The notes: generated by a model not told the origin, from the sequence alone. Positions 9,126-18,967 are shown, counted from the stretch's first letter. The stretch: DNA of 64,000 nt from Gemmatimonadota bacterium (GCA_029262195.1 JAJCZX010000007.1:62001-126000), one strand, 5' to 3'. Program-made: numbers and translations.

Positions 9126-10190
9126 TTAGCGGATTACCCCGCCGCCCAGCATTCGGTCGGCTTCGTAGAGAACCCCTGACTGGCCAGGAGCAATGGCTTT
9201 TGCCGGTGAAATCAGGGATAGATGAACCGCGTCCCCGTCAATTGAGTCAACCCGTGCCGGTACGGGCGCGGCCCGATACCTTATCTGTACTTCGCACTCG
9301 TTGCCCGCTTCCAGTGGGTCGGCAAGCCAGTTCATTTCCTCTACGACCAACGAGTGACCAAATAGCTCCTCGCCTGTCCCGATTACCACCGCTCGGTCTT
9401 CAGGACGGAGCGAGACGACATACATGGGCTCAGCGTAACCGCCGGGGAGTCGTTTACGTTGGCCAATCGTGTAACGTGCAAATCCGTCGTGTTCGCCCAC
9501 CACCGTGCCATCTGTCGTCATGAAAGGTCCGGGTTGCAGGGCAGGAGCGTCCTCGGGGAGGTGTTTTTCAAGCACCGCTACGTAATTGTCATCCGGCACG
9601 AAACAGATTTCTACCGATTCCTTCTTGTCCGCGGTGATCAACCCGAGGTCTCTCGCGCGTTGCCGCGTTTCGGCCTTGGACATCTCACCCACTGGCATGA
9701 GCATTCGCTTGACCACGTCTCTGTCGATTCCCCAGAGGAAGTAGGTTTGGTCTTTGTCACCGTCGACTCCCCTGAGCAGCGAACCGTTTTCGACGCGGGC
9801 GTAATGGCCCGTGGCAATTTTCTCGCAGCCTATGTTGTCCGCATAGGCTAGAAGATCTCTGAATTTCGTGAAGGAATTGCAACGCACGCAGGGAATTGGC
9901 GTTCTGCCGACGGAGTATTCAGAAACGAAGTTGTCGATTACGGTCAATTTGAACCGGTCCTCGAGGTTAATCACATAGTGAGGTATTCCGATGGCCTGCG
10001 CCACGTCGGCAGCATCCTGGATGGAGTCGAGGGAGCAGCATGGTCGGTCGGGCACTTCCTCTCCGTAGCAAAAGAGCTTCATGGTTGCGCCCACCACATC
10101 GTACCCCTGTTCGACCAGCAGGGCCGCGGCGACTGAGGAGTCAACTCCGCCGGACATGGCCACCAGGACTTTTTCGTTCTTAACGCCCAA
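9126..10190 (-). CDS. mnmA: tRNA-specific 2-thiouridylase MnmA
   Basis: Adds sulfur to position 2 of the wobble uridine of Lys, Glu and Gln tRNAs. The PP-loop SGGVDSS is at residues 13-19. The two catalytic Cys are in IPCVRCN (about residue 100) and VEICFVPDDNY (about residue 198). The C-terminal beta-barrel part ends in GGVIR. Length 354 aa is normal. The start overlaps the end of the upstream cysteine desulfurase by 11 bases. That places a sulfur donor and a tRNA thiolase in one transcript, a common functional pairing. Confidence 0.95.
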   Translation of the reverse strand: MGVKNEKVLVAMSGGVDSSVAAALLVEQGYDVVGATMKLFCYGEEVPDRPCCSLDSIQDAADVAQAIGIPHYVINLEDRFKLTVIDNFVSEYSVGRTPIPCVRCNSFTKFRDLLAYADNIGCEKIATGHYARVENGSLLRGVDGDKDQTYFLWGIDRDVVKRMLMPVGEMSKAETRQRARDLGLITADKKESVEICFVPDDNYVAVLEKHLPEDAPALQPGPFMTTDGTVVGEHDGFARYTIGQRKRLPGGYAEPMYVVSLRPEDRAVVIGTGEELFGHSLVVEEMNWLADPLEAGNECEVQIRYRAAPVPARVDSIDGDAVHLSLISPAKAIAPGQSGVLYEADRMLGGGVIR

Positions 10191-11346
10191 GGGCCGCCCT
10201 CAACTTTCTTACCCGAGCTACCACGTCCGGCAAAACGTCGAGGGCGTGGTTAACATCCACTTTTGTATTCTCATGAGAAAAGGAAAACCTTATCGCTGAG
10301 GTAGCCCTTTCGTCGTCATAGCCAAGAGCCTTTAACACATAGGACGGCTCAACGGCGCCGCTTTCACATGCGGATCCCGACGAGCAGGCGACTCCGGCGA
10401 GATCGAGATTCATCAGCATTGATTCGCTGTCCGTGTTGGCGAAGGAAATATTCGTTATATGTGGAGCCCGCGCGGCGTCGATACAGTTAATCGTCACGTC
10501 CTCGATGGAACCCGTGATGCCAGTTTCTAAACGCGTCCGGAGCCCTGACATTAATTCTTGATGAGCAGTTATTTCGCTGGCAGCCATTTCGATGGCCCTG
10601 GCAAGCCCGACGATTGAGGCCACGTTTTCCGTCCCCGATCGGATGCCTCTCTGTTGCCCGCCGCCGTACGTCATTGGCTTGACTGCCGAAGTGTCCTTGA
10701 GGAGCAGGACACCAATCCCTTTGGGAGCACCGATTTTATGGCCGGACATGCTTAACATGGTCCATTCGGCACGAGTCGTACACGGCACCTTTCCGATGGC
10801 CTGAACCGCGTCGGTGTGAAACGGCACCCCGAATTCTTTACAGCATTCTCCAATGGCTACAATATCCTGGGTCACGCCCGTTTCATTGTTGACCCACATG
10901 ACGCTGACCAGGCCCGGTCGATGATGCAAAACCTCAGCAAGGTCGTCTGCCGAAACCACCCCGTTGCCGTCGGTTTCAACGGTCACGACCTCGCCTCCGA
11001 GTCGAACTACTTCTTTGCCGGCGGCAAGTACGGCTTTGTGCTCGGTATCCGGACGGAGAACGCGGAGTGGTTTACCCTCAATCTGGCCCGCCAGCGCCCC
11101 ACCCAGTACCGCAAGGTTATCGCCCTCGGTGCCTCCAGAAGTGAAAACGACGCCGGCCGGGTCAATCCCGAATATGTCGGCTACAGTGCGGCGAGCCGAT
11201 TCCATTCCGGCCCGTGCCGCTCGACCGAAGCCATGGGCCGAGCTGGGATTGCCGAATGTCGTTCCAAAATATGGCAGCATTACCTCGGTTACTGCTTCCG
11301 ACACGCGGGTGGTGGCGGCGTTGTCGAGGTAGATCGGCTCGTTCAT
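10180..11346 (-). CDS. Cysteine desulfurase (NifS/IscS family)
   Basis: PLP enzyme of 388 aa that takes sulfur from cysteine. The start MNEPIYLDNAATTRVS, the PLP lysine in SGHKIGAPKG (about residue 200) and the mobile catalytic loop CSSGSACESGAVEPSYVL (about 320-340) are all characteristic. The short catalytic loop with its SSGSAC core is that of class I (IscS/NifS-like) enzymes. It lies between bshB1 and mnmA with overlaps on both sides (4 and 11 bases), so it most likely supplies persulfide sulfur to MnmA. A role in Fe-S assembly cannot be excluded because no other desulfurase can be checked. Confidence 0.93.
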   Translation of the reverse strand: MNEPIYLDNAATTRVSEAVTEVMLPYFGTTFGNPSSAHGFGRAARAGMESARRTVADIFGIDPAGVVFTSGGTEGDNLAVLGGALAGQIEGKPLRVLRPDTEHKAVLAAGKEVVRLGGEVVTVETDGNGVVSADDLAEVLHHRPGLVSVMWVNNETGVTQDIVAIGECCKEFGVPFHTDAVQAIGKVPCTTRAEWTMLSMSGHKIGAPKGIGVLLLKDTSAVKPMTYGGGQQRGIRSGTENVASIVGLARAIEMAASEITAHQELMSGLRTRLETGITGSIEDVTINCIDAARAPHITNISFANTDSESMLMNLDLAGVACSSGSACESGAVEPSYVLKALGYDDERATSAIRFSFSHENTKVDVNHALDVLPDVVARVRKLRAALGR

Positions 11347-12065
11347 AATGATGTGACGCCGATTTTTACCAGGTCGTTTATTTCAACGGTCTCAACGGTC
11401 ACAAATGGCTCGCCGTATGATTTCCGGATCAAACTCCCGTAGTGGGCGTTCTGGGTGCGGATCAGATCGGGTAGTGACTGTCCCGTCGGGTAAAGCTCCC
11501 CCGCCTGGATAAGTCCTTCGAACTGGGAGGAGTAACATGCGACAGCTTCGAGTTTTGCCTCGAACTCGTCCGAAATATCGACCACAAAGCTCGGCTGCGG
11601 AGCGTCCTCTCGAAACGAAGAACAATAGACCACTTTCGATGGTTTATGAGCATCTCCCGACGCGGGGTAGTTTCTTAGACCCGCCAGGAAACACGCGTCG
11701 CGTCCTGTTTCCGACGCCAATCGATGATCAGGGTGCCGCCCCGTCATGAACGGCAACAATACCGTGTGGGGTCGAAATTCGCGGATATACTCGACGATGA
11801 TTTTTCTGCTGCCATCGTCATTGGAGAGCTTTCCATCCGGAAGTCGGGCGTTTTCCCTTCGAGCTACGCCCATCAAGTCGGCGGCGCGGGCTGCTTCTTC
11901 GCCCCGAAGGTCGGGGTTTCCTCGAGATCCCAATTCGCCACGGGTGAGGTCCAAAATCCCGGTTTTGTAGCCTGAGGCGTTCATCTTGATGAGTGCTCCA
12001 CCGCATGTAAGTTCAACATCATCCGGGTGGGCGCCGATGGCGAGAATATCTACTTGTCTGGTCAT
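11343..12065 (-). CDS. bshB1: Bacillithiol biosynthesis deacetylase BshB1-type (LmbE/PIG-L family)
   Basis: Zinc-dependent deacetylase of 240 aa. The LmbE signature AHPDDVE is at about residues 17-23 and the second zinc motif HPDH near 113-116. The conserved DLTRGELGSRG and ENARLPDG segments are those of BshB1, which deacetylates GlcNAc-malate in bacillithiol synthesis. Other PIG-L substrates remain possible without bshA and bshC in view. It overlaps the desulfurase by 4 bases (ATGA type), heading the bshB1-desulfurase-mnmA transcript. Its start at 12065 faces a gene on the other strand with about 155 bases between. Confidence 0.85.
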   Translation of the reverse strand: MTRQVDILAIGAHPDDVELTCGGALIKMNASGYKTGILDLTRGELGSRGNPDLRGEEAARAADLMGVARRENARLPDGKLSNDDGSRKIIVEYIREFRPHTVLLPFMTGRHPDHRLASETGRDACFLAGLRNYPASGDAHKPSKVVYCSSFREDAPQPSFVVDISDEFEAKLEAVACYSSQFEGLIQAGELYPTGQSLPDLIRTQNAHYGSLIRKSYGEPFVTVETVEINDLVKIGVTSL

Positions 12066-12221
12066 TTGTGTTTCGTTCTCGGTTGGTCTACAAACTTAAT
12101 CTAGGGAGGAGAGTGCAGGGAGGTGGAATGTGTTTTTAGAGCTGCTGTTTTTTGGGAACTGAACCAGGAGAAACGCAGTTTGTTAAAGTAGTTGTTGTTA
12201 CCCCTATGATGGAGTAATCAT

Positions 12222-12569
12222 TTGTTCGGAAAATTCGTAGGCTCTTTTGGGGGCGCAATATCGACCGCTTTCGGCTCCTCGGTATGCTGCGCTGGCCCCA
12301 CGGTGGCGGCTTCCCTGGGACTCTCATCAGCGGGACTTTCGGCATGGGAGCCGTTTCGGCCTTTTTTCATTATTGCTGCTGCGGGGTTCACCTGGTATGC
12401 CTATAACCTCTACGAAAAAGCCGAATTAGCTCAGGTCGAAGGTGATCCCGTCACCGGCGAGGTATGCGATATCGCGACCCGCCGGAGGATGAAAAGAATC
12501 CTCTGGGTGTCCACGACGCTTGTAATGCTCTTTTCTTTTTCTCCGTTTTGGATTGAATGGGTCCTTTGA
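12222..12569 (+). CDS. MerT-like inner-membrane metal transport protein
   Basis: 115 aa with three hydrophobic segments (about 11-40, 46-62, 93-115). Residues 18-27 carry the vicinal Cys pair in GSSVCCAGP, the mercuric-ion-binding signature of MerT TM1. The loop GEVCDIATRRRMKRILW matches MerT's second cytoplasmic cysteine region, but only one of the usual two Cys (C82) is present. MerT takes Hg(II) from MerP into the cell. No merP, merA or merR is nearby, so a broader thiophilic-metal role is possible. Start is TTG at 12222, with GGAG at 12211-12214. Confidence 0.7.
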   Translation: MFGKFVGSFGGAISTAFGSSVCCAGPTVAASLGLSSAGLSAWEPFRPFFIIAAAGFTWYAYNLYEKAELAQVEGDPVTGEVCDIATRRRMKRILWVSTTLVMLFSFSPFWIEWVL

Positions 12570-12574
12570 AGTAG

Positions 12575-13036
12575 ATGGCCGAAAGGACGCTGCAACTCAT
12601 ATCCGCCGCCGCCGCGCGACCCCTGAGGCAGACGGTCCTGCGGTCGAGTCTTCCCGCTTCGGAGAACGTTTATCCGGCTGATGACGACGATTCTTCCATT
12701 CACGTCGGAGTGTTGGTAGCGGACGAATTGGTGGCAATAGGCTCTGCCTTCAATGAACCCCAGGAGGTACACGGAGCTGCGACCGATTGGAGAGTTCGCG
12801 GAATGGCGGTGCTGAAATCTCATAGGGGTACCGGCCTGGGGGCTGATGTTCTGTCCGGGTTACTTAACGAGATTGGTGCTCGAGGTGGGAGGTTTGTTTG
12901 GGCCAACGCCCGCACGGGGGTCGTTGGATTTTATGCAAAACACGGGTTTTCGAAACAGGGCAACGAGTTTGAACTCCCGGGGATCGGTCCACATTTTGTG
13001 GTGGTAACTAAACTACCCGGGCAGGAAAACCGCTAG
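12575..13036 (+). CDS. GNAT family N-acetyltransferase
   Basis: 153 aa GNAT fold. Acetyl-CoA binding motif A is RVRGMAVLKSHRGTGLGADVL (the R/Q-x-x-G-x-G/A loop is RGTGLG, about residues 88-93). The C-terminal motif B is VVGFYAKHGF. It resembles the short stand-alone acetyltransferases whose substrates are mostly unknown. ATG at 12575 lies 5 bases after the MerT-like gene's stop, so they probably share a transcript. The 3' end is convergent with the permease gene, 2 bases between stops. Confidence 0.85.
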   Translation: MAERTLQLISAAAARPLRQTVLRSSLPASENVYPADDDDSSIHVGVLVADELVAIGSAFNEPQEVHGAATDWRVRGMAVLKSHRGTGLGADVLSGLLNEIGARGGRFVWANARTGVVGFYAKHGFSKQGNEFELPGIGPHFVVVTKLPGQENR

Positions 13037-13038
13037 AC

Positions 13039-14265
13039 CTATTCGTACCTCAGGGCCTCGACGGGATCCAGGCGGGCGGCTTTAGCCGCCGGGTACATTC
13101 CAAATCCGACACCGGTAACTATCGACGCCAGGACGGCGGCCACGATCGCCAGCGCAGGTACTTCCGCCGGCAACGGCGAGAATGTTGCGACCAACCAACT
13201 GATTGCACCGCCAGCGATCATTCCCACCACTCCTCCGATCAGCGTGAGTGTGGCGGCTTCGACGAGGAATTGCCAGAGGATCTCATTCCGTTTAGCGCCC
13301 AGCGCCTTGCGCACGCCGATTTCCCGGGTCCTTTCGGTAACGGAAATCATCATGATGGCCACGACTCCCACTCCACCAACCATGAGCCCGACGCTCGAAA
13401 GCACAATCATCACAAGGAAGAACATCCCGGTGACCTTGTTCCAGTTTTCAAGGAGACGATCCTGGGTGATGACTGAGAAGTTGTTTTCCTCCGCCGGGCG
13501 GAGTCTACGTTGGGACCGTAAGGAAGCCGTGACATCTCCGATCGCTTCTTCGACGCTCACGCCTTCAACTGGGGAGATCATCATGTCCATCCAACGCCCC
13601 CAACTGCGGATGTACTTCTTGAAACTCCCGTGTGGGATGGTGGCTCTGGGATTGTTTCCCTGGCCAAAGAGATCTGGGGGTGGCACGTGTACTCCGATTA
13701 CCCTGAAAGGCACCCCGTCTATTTTGACTTCCCTCCCGAGAGGATTCGCAAGGCCGAAAAGATTCTCTGCGAGTTTTTGATTGATAACCGCCACCCGAGC
13801 ATTGGACGCCTCCTCCAGCTCGGTGAAAGAACGGCCGGGGAAAATATCGCCACCACTAACTTCAGGCCACCTTGCGCTAAGCCCCCCGATTTGAACGGAA
13901 GAAAGCTCGGTGTTTCCGAATTTGACGGGTCGGCTCGATTGATCCTGCACGACAACCATCGCGATTCGTGGAAGCTCTCGTAGAATGTCAGCTTCTTCAA
14001 CCGTCAAACCGGGATAGTTGCGCCACTCTTCGGTTCCGTCGCTAACCTGAATGCCACCCTGAAAATGTCGAAAGACGAAGAAGGTGCGGGGACCCAACTG
14101 GTCCATGATATCCGTTACCCCTCCGTTTATTCCACGCACCATCGAAGCGATCACCATGACCACCATTACGCCGATCGCTATGCCGAGAATGGTAAGGGAA
14201 GCCCGACCCTTATTGGATTTCAGCGAGTCGATCGCAATTGCGACGCCTTCAAAAATTTGGGTCAT
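13039..14265 (-). CDS. MacB/FtsX-type ABC transporter permease (second of two)
   Basis: 408 aa with the MacB layout: one N-terminal TM (about 25-45), a large periplasmic domain (about 50-280) and three C-terminal TMs (about 285-400). The FtsX segment SVTERTREIGVRKALGAKRNEILWQFL joins the first and second C-terminal TMs. The tail AARLDPVEALRYE is the usual MacB ending. It lies 3 bases downstream of a paralogous permease, so the exporter probably uses a heterodimer rather than the MacB homodimer. The substrate is not predictable from sequence. Confidence 0.92.
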   Translation of the reverse strand: MTQIFEGVAIAIDSLKSNKGRASLTILGIAIGVMVVMVIASMVRGINGGVTDIMDQLGPRTFFVFRHFQGGIQVSDGTEEWRNYPGLTVEEADILRELPRIAMVVVQDQSSRPVKFGNTELSSVQIGGLSARWPEVSGGDIFPGRSFTELEEASNARVAVINQKLAENLFGLANPLGREVKIDGVPFRVIGVHVPPPDLFGQGNNPRATIPHGSFKKYIRSWGRWMDMMISPVEGVSVEEAIGDVTASLRSQRRLRPAEENNFSVITQDRLLENWNKVTGMFFLVMIVLSSVGLMVGGVGVVAIMMISVTERTREIGVRKALGAKRNEILWQFLVEAATLTLIGGVVGMIAGGAISWLVATFSPLPAEVPALAIVAAVLASIVTGVGFGMYPAAKAARLDPVEALRYE

Positions 14266-14268
14266 GGT

Positions 14269-15510
14269 TTATTCCTGGCTTATCGCTTCTACCGGGTCAA
14301 GGCGGGATGCTTTCCGTGCGGGTAAAATTCCCGCTGTTATTCCTACCCCCATGCCAAGTACCACAGCAGCGCCGATGGACCACCCAGCCACACTTGCGGG
14401 GAGAAAAGATAGCTCAGCTACGAGCTTTGCCATTCCCAATCCCGTGGCAATTCCCAAACCAGCCCCCACTGTTGAGAGTGTGGCAGATTCAACCAAAAAT
14501 TGACGCATAATGTCTCGCTGGCGGGCTCCAAGCGATTTCCGGATACCAATTTCTCGGGTTCTTTCAGACACAGACATCAACATGATGTTCATGATGACGA
14601 TTCCGCCCACTACCAGCGAGATACTCACCAGTCCGGGTATGGCGGCCAACAAAACCCCACTGATTTTGGACCAAAAATCCAGAACCCCATCGGAGGTTTC
14701 CAGTTCGAAGTTGTTGTCGGTGGCTGGTCGGAGTTGCCGTCGGCGGCGCATGATGGCTTCAGCTTCAGCCATCGCAGCCCGCATCAACAAATCCGTCTCG
14801 GCTTTAACAAGGAGCGCGTCAACAATCCGGGGCGGATTCACAAAACGTTTTACCGGTGACAACGCCGGCGCCACTGCAAAATTGTCCAGCGAGAACCCGA
14901 AAACATTGCCCTGTTTTTCCACAACCCCGACTACTCGGTATGGGAAATTCCTGATTCGAACGGTGCGGCCCAGGGGATCGGAGTTGCCGAACAAAACCTC
15001 AGCCAGTTCGCTGCCGATAACGGCAACCGGGGTCCCGAAACTAGCTTCTTGTTCGGTGAACGGCCTCCCTTCCTGGATATTCCACCCCTTGAGCGCAAAA
15101 TAACTGTCGGACGCGCCGATGATTCTTACGTTGTTCGCAGTTGTGCCTTCATAATCTACGGAAGCGTTGGACTCCGATTCAACTGCCGTGATGACCGGTA
15201 CCGATAACCCGGCGGCAACCGCTTCAGCGTCTTCGAAAGTTATCCTCGGTCGGCGCCTCCAGGATCGCCAGACCTCGCGAGGCGTGTCCCCCACGTTCAC
15301 GCTGGGTCGATAACGCACGCCGAAGGTATTCACACCCAACAGAGCTCCAGCGAAGGTGTCTTCCATGTAATTGTTCATGCCTTCAACGATCGTTACTACA
15401 GCGATCAGGAAGGTGACACCGATGAAAACACCAACGACAGAAAAAGCGCTTTTCATCTTCTGGTTCCAGATTACCTGGAGTGCTAAACGGACGGCTTCAA
15501 ATACCGGCAT
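14269..15510 (-). CDS. MacB/FtsX-type ABC transporter permease (first of two)
   Basis: 413 aa, same topology as the neighbouring permease: N-terminal TM (about residues 17-40), a periplasmic domain with the NFPYRVVGVVEKQG type core, and three C-terminal TMs with SVSERTREIGIRKSLGARQRDIMRQFL. It ends in ASRLDPVEAISQE. Start at 15510 lies 3 bases after the stop of the ATPase gene. The two permeases are clearly paralogous but diverged in the periplasmic part, consistent with a specialised heterodimer. Confidence 0.92.
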   Translation of the reverse strand: MPVFEAVRLALQVIWNQKMKSAFSVVGVFIGVTFLIAVVTIVEGMNNYMEDTFAGALLGVNTFGVRYRPSVNVGDTPREVWRSWRRRPRITFEDAEAVAAGLSVPVITAVESESNASVDYEGTTANNVRIIGASDSYFALKGWNIQEGRPFTEQEASFGTPVAVIGSELAEVLFGNSDPLGRTVRIRNFPYRVVGVVEKQGNVFGFSLDNFAVAPALSPVKRFVNPPRIVDALLVKAETDLLMRAAMAEAEAIMRRRRQLRPATDNNFELETSDGVLDFWSKISGVLLAAIPGLVSISLVVGGIVIMNIMLMSVSERTREIGIRKSLGARQRDIMRQFLVESATLSTVGAGLGIATGLGMAKLVAELSFLPASVAGWSIGAAVVLGMGVGITAGILPARKASRLDPVEAISQE

Positions 15511-15513
15511 TTA

Positions 15514-16209
15514 TCAGGCAGCTTGTCGGAGGGAATCGCTGAAAACAGTTCCGTCTTTCAGAGTAATCTCGCGGTGCGCGTGGGCCGCTATATCTGGCTC
15601 ATGAGTCACGACGATAATTGTCTGGCCCTTGTCGTGGAGTTCGGCAAACAAGCCGATAATGTCTTCGCTGGTGCGGGAATCGAGGTTTCCGGTCGGTTCG
15701 TCAGCCAGGATGATGCTGGGTTTGTTTATCAACGCCCGGGCCACCGCGACACGCTGTCGCTGACCACCGGAAAGTTCGTTAGGTCTGTGGTCCATGCGGT
15801 CTCCCAGGCCGACCAATTCCAGCGCCTCTTCGGCACGGCGCTTCCGCTCTGATTTTTTCTCACCGGAATAGATCAACGGCAATTCGACGTTGTGTAACGC
15901 CGTTGCACGCGGGAGGAGATTAAAGGTTTGGAAGACGAATCCGATTTCTCTGTTTCGCACTCTGGCCAACTCGTCGTCTCCCAGAGTGGATACTTCCTGA
16001 CTGTTCAACCAGTATTCACCTGAGGTAGGCGTGTCGAGACAGCCGATGGTGTTCATGAGCGTAGATTTTCCTGAACCTGACGGGCCCATAATCGCCACGT
16101 ATTCGTTGACCATTATGTCGAGATCGACGCCGCGCAGCGCACGGATTGTTTCCGCTCCCATCGCATATTCGCGGCGAAGGTCGCGGACTTTTATTACGGG
16201 CGCGCTCAC
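15514..16209 (-). CDS. ABC transporter ATP-binding protein (MacB/LolD family)
   Basis: 231 aa nucleotide-binding subunit powering the two FtsX-like permeases. Walker A is GPSGSGKST (about residues 42-50), the ABC signature [15 protein letters not shown] (about 144-158) and Walker [14 protein letters not shown] (about 165-177), the GNLDS ending being typical of the LolD/MacB group. It overlaps the adaptor gene by 4 bases upstream and abuts the permease downstream. It is a stand-alone ATPase, unlike E. coli MacB where it is fused to the permease. Confidence 0.95.
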   Translation of the reverse strand: MSAPVIKVRDLRREYAMGAETIRALRGVDLDIMVNEYVAIMGPSGSGKSTLMNTIGCLDTPTSGEYWLNSQEVSTLGDDELARVRNREIGFVFQTFNLLPRATALHNVELPLIYSGEKKSERKRRAEEALELVGLGDRMDHRPNELSGGQRQRVAVARALINKPSIILADEPTGNLDSRTSEDIIGLFAELHDKGQTIIVVTHEPDIAAHAHREITLKDGTVFSDSLRQAA

Positions 16210-17432
16210 CGTTCGGTGCTTCCACCGCCGGTTGCGCGAACCGAGGTAGAATCAGAGAGATCACGGACGGTCTGATAAGGCCCTGCAACAATCGAGTCGC
16301 CTTCAGAAATGCCGCTCAGAATCTCGAAGTGGTCTTCGCCGGCGATTCCAATCTCGACGGGGTGGAATAGGGCTACTCCCCCTTCGACAACGAAGACGCC
16401 CTCCGTCTCTTTCTTTGTGGTATCCTGCGGGGCCAATTCAGAAGAAATCGGCTTGTGTTCGCGCACCGTTAGCGAGACAATCGGAATCCCGAGCACCTGG
16501 CTCCGGGCATCCGTGATGATTTTTGCTGTTGCTGAAAGATCCGGACGAATCTCAGCGGGCGGATTGGTCATTGTTAGTTCGACTTCGTAATCGACAGCCT
16601 GGTCTGTTCCAGCCGCCGCAGTGCGAGCCGACTGCGAAATCTTTGTAACTTGCGCGACGAAGGTCGAATCGGGAAATGCATCGATCTTGATTTCCGCAGA
16701 GTCTCCTATCGACAACCGAACCACATCGGTTTCGTCGACATCAACGTCAACCTGGATCGTGGAGAGATCGCTAATGGTCATCAATAACCCGGTCTCGCGT
16801 GAAAAGGTGCTGGCCAGAGCAATTTCTCCTGCTTCAACTGCAAGGCGCGTAATCTTACCGGCCATGGGCGCTCTGATCACCGTTTTCGCCAATTGGTCAA
16901 GGGCTTCGTCAACTGCGGCCTCACCCTGCGAAACCTGGTGCCGTGTCGAGCTGAGGTTTGCTTCGGCAATAGCGAAATTCGTCTCGGCTGTCTCAATAGC
17001 CTCAATGGTGACGAGGGTCGAATCAGACTCCATCAATTGCTGTTGGCGCCGCATGTTGCGGAACGCCTGGTCCCGATTGGCTTGAGCCTGCACCTGCCCG
17101 GCTGTGGTCGAGGCCAAAATTGCACGGTTGCGGCTTACGGCTGCCTCGTACTGAGTGGGATCAATCTGAAGCAGAAGTTGGCCTGCTTCAACGAAATCTC
17201 CCTCTTCAACTTCAAGCGAGACGATCCGACCCGTAATGTCAGAGGATACGTCGACTTGCCTTTGAGGCGTAATCTTGCCGCTGGCGATCACCGAAGAGAT
17301 CAGGTCATGCCTATCGACTGTCGATAACCTGACTGCAACGCTGCCGTCGCCGCCACCGGAAAATTTTGATGCGGCAGCAAGAATTACTACGGCCCCAACT
17401 GCGACAAAAACGACTGTGCGACGACGGCTCAT
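16206..17432 (-). CDS. MacA/HlyD-type periplasmic adaptor of the efflux system
   Basis: 408 aa membrane-fusion protein. A signal-anchor (about residues 7-25) is followed by the first half of the lipoyl domain ([19 protein letters not shown]), a long alpha-helical hairpin (about 105-195), the second lipoyl half ([20 protein letters not shown]) and beta-barrel domains. Such adaptors join the inner-membrane permease to a TolC channel. The gene lies 20 bases downstream of the TolC-family gene and overlaps the ATPase by 4 bases, completing a tripartite exporter. Confidence 0.93.
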   Translation of the reverse strand: MSRRRTVVFVAVGAVVILAAASKFSGGGDGSVAVRLSTVDRHDLISSVIASGKITPQRQVDVSSDITGRIVSLEVEEGDFVEAGQLLLQIDPTQYEAAVSRNRAILASTTAGQVQAQANRDQAFRNMRRQQQLMESDSTLVTIEAIETAETNFAIAEANLSSTRHQVSQGEAAVDEALDQLAKTVIRAPMAGKITRLAVEAGEIALASTFSRETGLLMTISDLSTIQVDVDVDETDVVRLSIGDSAEIKIDAFPDSTFVAQVTKISQSARTAAAGTDQAVDYEVELTMTNPPAEIRPDLSATAKIITDARSQVLGIPIVSLTVREHKPISSELAPQDTTKKETEGVFVVEGGVALFHPVEIGIAGEDHFEILSGISEGDSIVAGPYQTVRDLSDSTSVRATGGGSTER

Positions 17433-17452
17433 CCTGCCCTACTCCTTGGTTG

Positions 17453-18967
17453 TCATCTCAAATGCCGACCCACTGAAGCCTCCAGTGCGGCAATTGATTG
17501 GTGAAACGTGTACAACGCTTGAATGTAATCGAACTCGGCTTGCTCCGCGGCCACCTGGGCGTCCTGCAAGGCGATATAACCTCCCGATCCTAATCGGTAC
17601 TGCTCGGTAGCCAGGCGAAGGGCTTCCCCCGCTGCTACGCGGTTTCTTTCCTGGATTGCAATCGTCTGGAAATTAGTCTCCATCTGATAGTAGGCCTGGC
17701 TGACGTTGGTCTCCAACTGCAACTCAAGAGCTCTCACGGCTTCCCGAGCGTCTTCCTGCTGGGCGTGGGCCTGGGAAACCTGCAGCGGTCGGCTGAAGTT
17801 GCTGAAAATCGGAATAGAAATACCGACCGAGAAGGAAAACGGGTTTCGTCTGAAATCAAAAATACTTGGGGTCGCGGAAGATCTGATTTCCGTTTCCATC
17901 GAGGGCGTAAAACCAAACCCAGTACAATCGCTGGGGGTAAAACTCCCGCCGATAGTGTTGAGCAGCGCATCCCTGGAGTTCTGTTCCTGGCACGCGGCCT
18001 GCGCTTGGGCGGCTTGAGCGATCGCGTTGAGGACGCGATTATCCACATCTGCAGTGTTCGTCAGTCCCTGGGTAAAACCAGACCACCGCATGTTGGCAGT
18101 AATCCGAGGGTACCAGTTCACCTTCGCGGACGTAACACCCCAACCGGCAGAAGCTTCAGTCGAGCGGAGGGAGTTTAGTTGGGGATTCTCAGAGTGGGCC
18201 AACGACAGCAATTCCTCCAATCCATATGGTATCCTTTCAACAGGGAATGAATCGGTCAGCGCTACAGATTCCATGTTGTCCATACTGGAGATTCCCATCA
18301 ATTCAAACAGGCGCAGTTTTTCAACCCGGATGTCCTGGCGCTCCTGGAGGAGGCGGACTTCGGACTGTCCTTTCACCACCTGGGCTTGTCTGAGGTTAAG
18401 AAGTGTCCCCTGTCCCACTCCGCGCCTGGCCTCGGCGAGCCTAACCGCTTCATCGTTTCTGGCCATCACCGCCTCGGCAAGTTCGACTTCGTCCTGGGCC
18501 TGCAAAACGACCAGATACTGCCTGGCGATGTTGGTGGCGATAGTGATTTCTGAACTCAGAATGGAGGCTTCGGCCGAGTGCAATTGCGCTCGTTGAAGGC
18601 CGGGCTGGACCAGGGTGTTGGCATCCAGTGACCAGTTGAGGTTGATCCCGTAGGATGATCCCTGAGTCGGAGCGCTGCGGAACTCCGTAGTACCGAAATT
18701 CTGAACACCGGCGCCGGTGATTCCGTACCCACCGTTGACCGTGAGAGAGGGAAGGAAATTTGCGAAGGAGTTCCGGACGCCCCATGCCGCGGGGCCTCGA
18801 TTGTTAGCGATCTGGCGGTGTCCGGGATTCCAGCGGGTGCCCAGGCTTATCGCATCATCCATCGTAAGCGAAGACGGAACGTTTGGAATATTTCGCTGCT
18901 GGCCGTTCAATGGTGCTGCTATCGTGAGCGCCAAGAGTGCGAAGAAGAAAATCCGAAGTGTTTTCAT
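17453..18967 (-). CDS. TolC family outer-membrane efflux channel
   Basis: Outer-membrane channel of the MacAB-like exporter. The ATG at 18967 gives a clean signal peptide (hydrophobic core FFFALLALTIAA, cleavage near GQQ). The frame is open 23 codons further (to 19036), but that extension would bury the signal sequence, so I choose the inner start (504 aa). Two internally similar halves of long amphipathic helices are visible, with Ala/Gln/Glu-rich stretches such as AEQAEFDYIQALYTFHQSIAALE near the C-terminus. First gene of the tolC-adaptor-ATPase-permease-permease run. Confidence 0.92.
   Translation of the reverse strand: MKTLRIFFFALLALTIAAPLNGQQRNIPNVPSSLTMDDAISLGTRWNPGHRQIANNRGPAAWGVRNSFANFLPSLTVNGGYGITGAGVQNFGTTEFRSAPTQGSSYGINLNWSLDANTLVQPGLQRAQLHSAEASILSSEITIATNIARQYLVVLQAQDEVELAEAVMARNDEAVRLAEARRGVGQGTLLNLRQAQVVKGQSEVRLLQERQDIRVEKLRLFELMGISSMDNMESVALTDSFPVERIPYGLEELLSLAHSENPQLNSLRSTEASAGWGVTSAKVNWYPRITANMRWSGFTQGLTNTADVDNRVLNAIAQAAQAQAACQEQNSRDALLNTIGGSFTPSDCTGFGFTPSMETEIRSSATPSIFDFRRNPFSFSVGISIPIFSNFSRPLQVSQAHAQQEDAREAVRALELQLETNVSQAYYQMETNFQTIAIQERNRVAAGEALRLATEQYRLGSGGYIALQDAQVAAEQAEFDYIQALYTFHQSIAALEASVGRHLR

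Noticed and set aside
12180-12210. Promoter TTGTTA ... TATGAT for the MerT-like gene
   Set aside because: The spacer is 19 bases and the start site would fall after the ribosome site, so the arrangement does not work.
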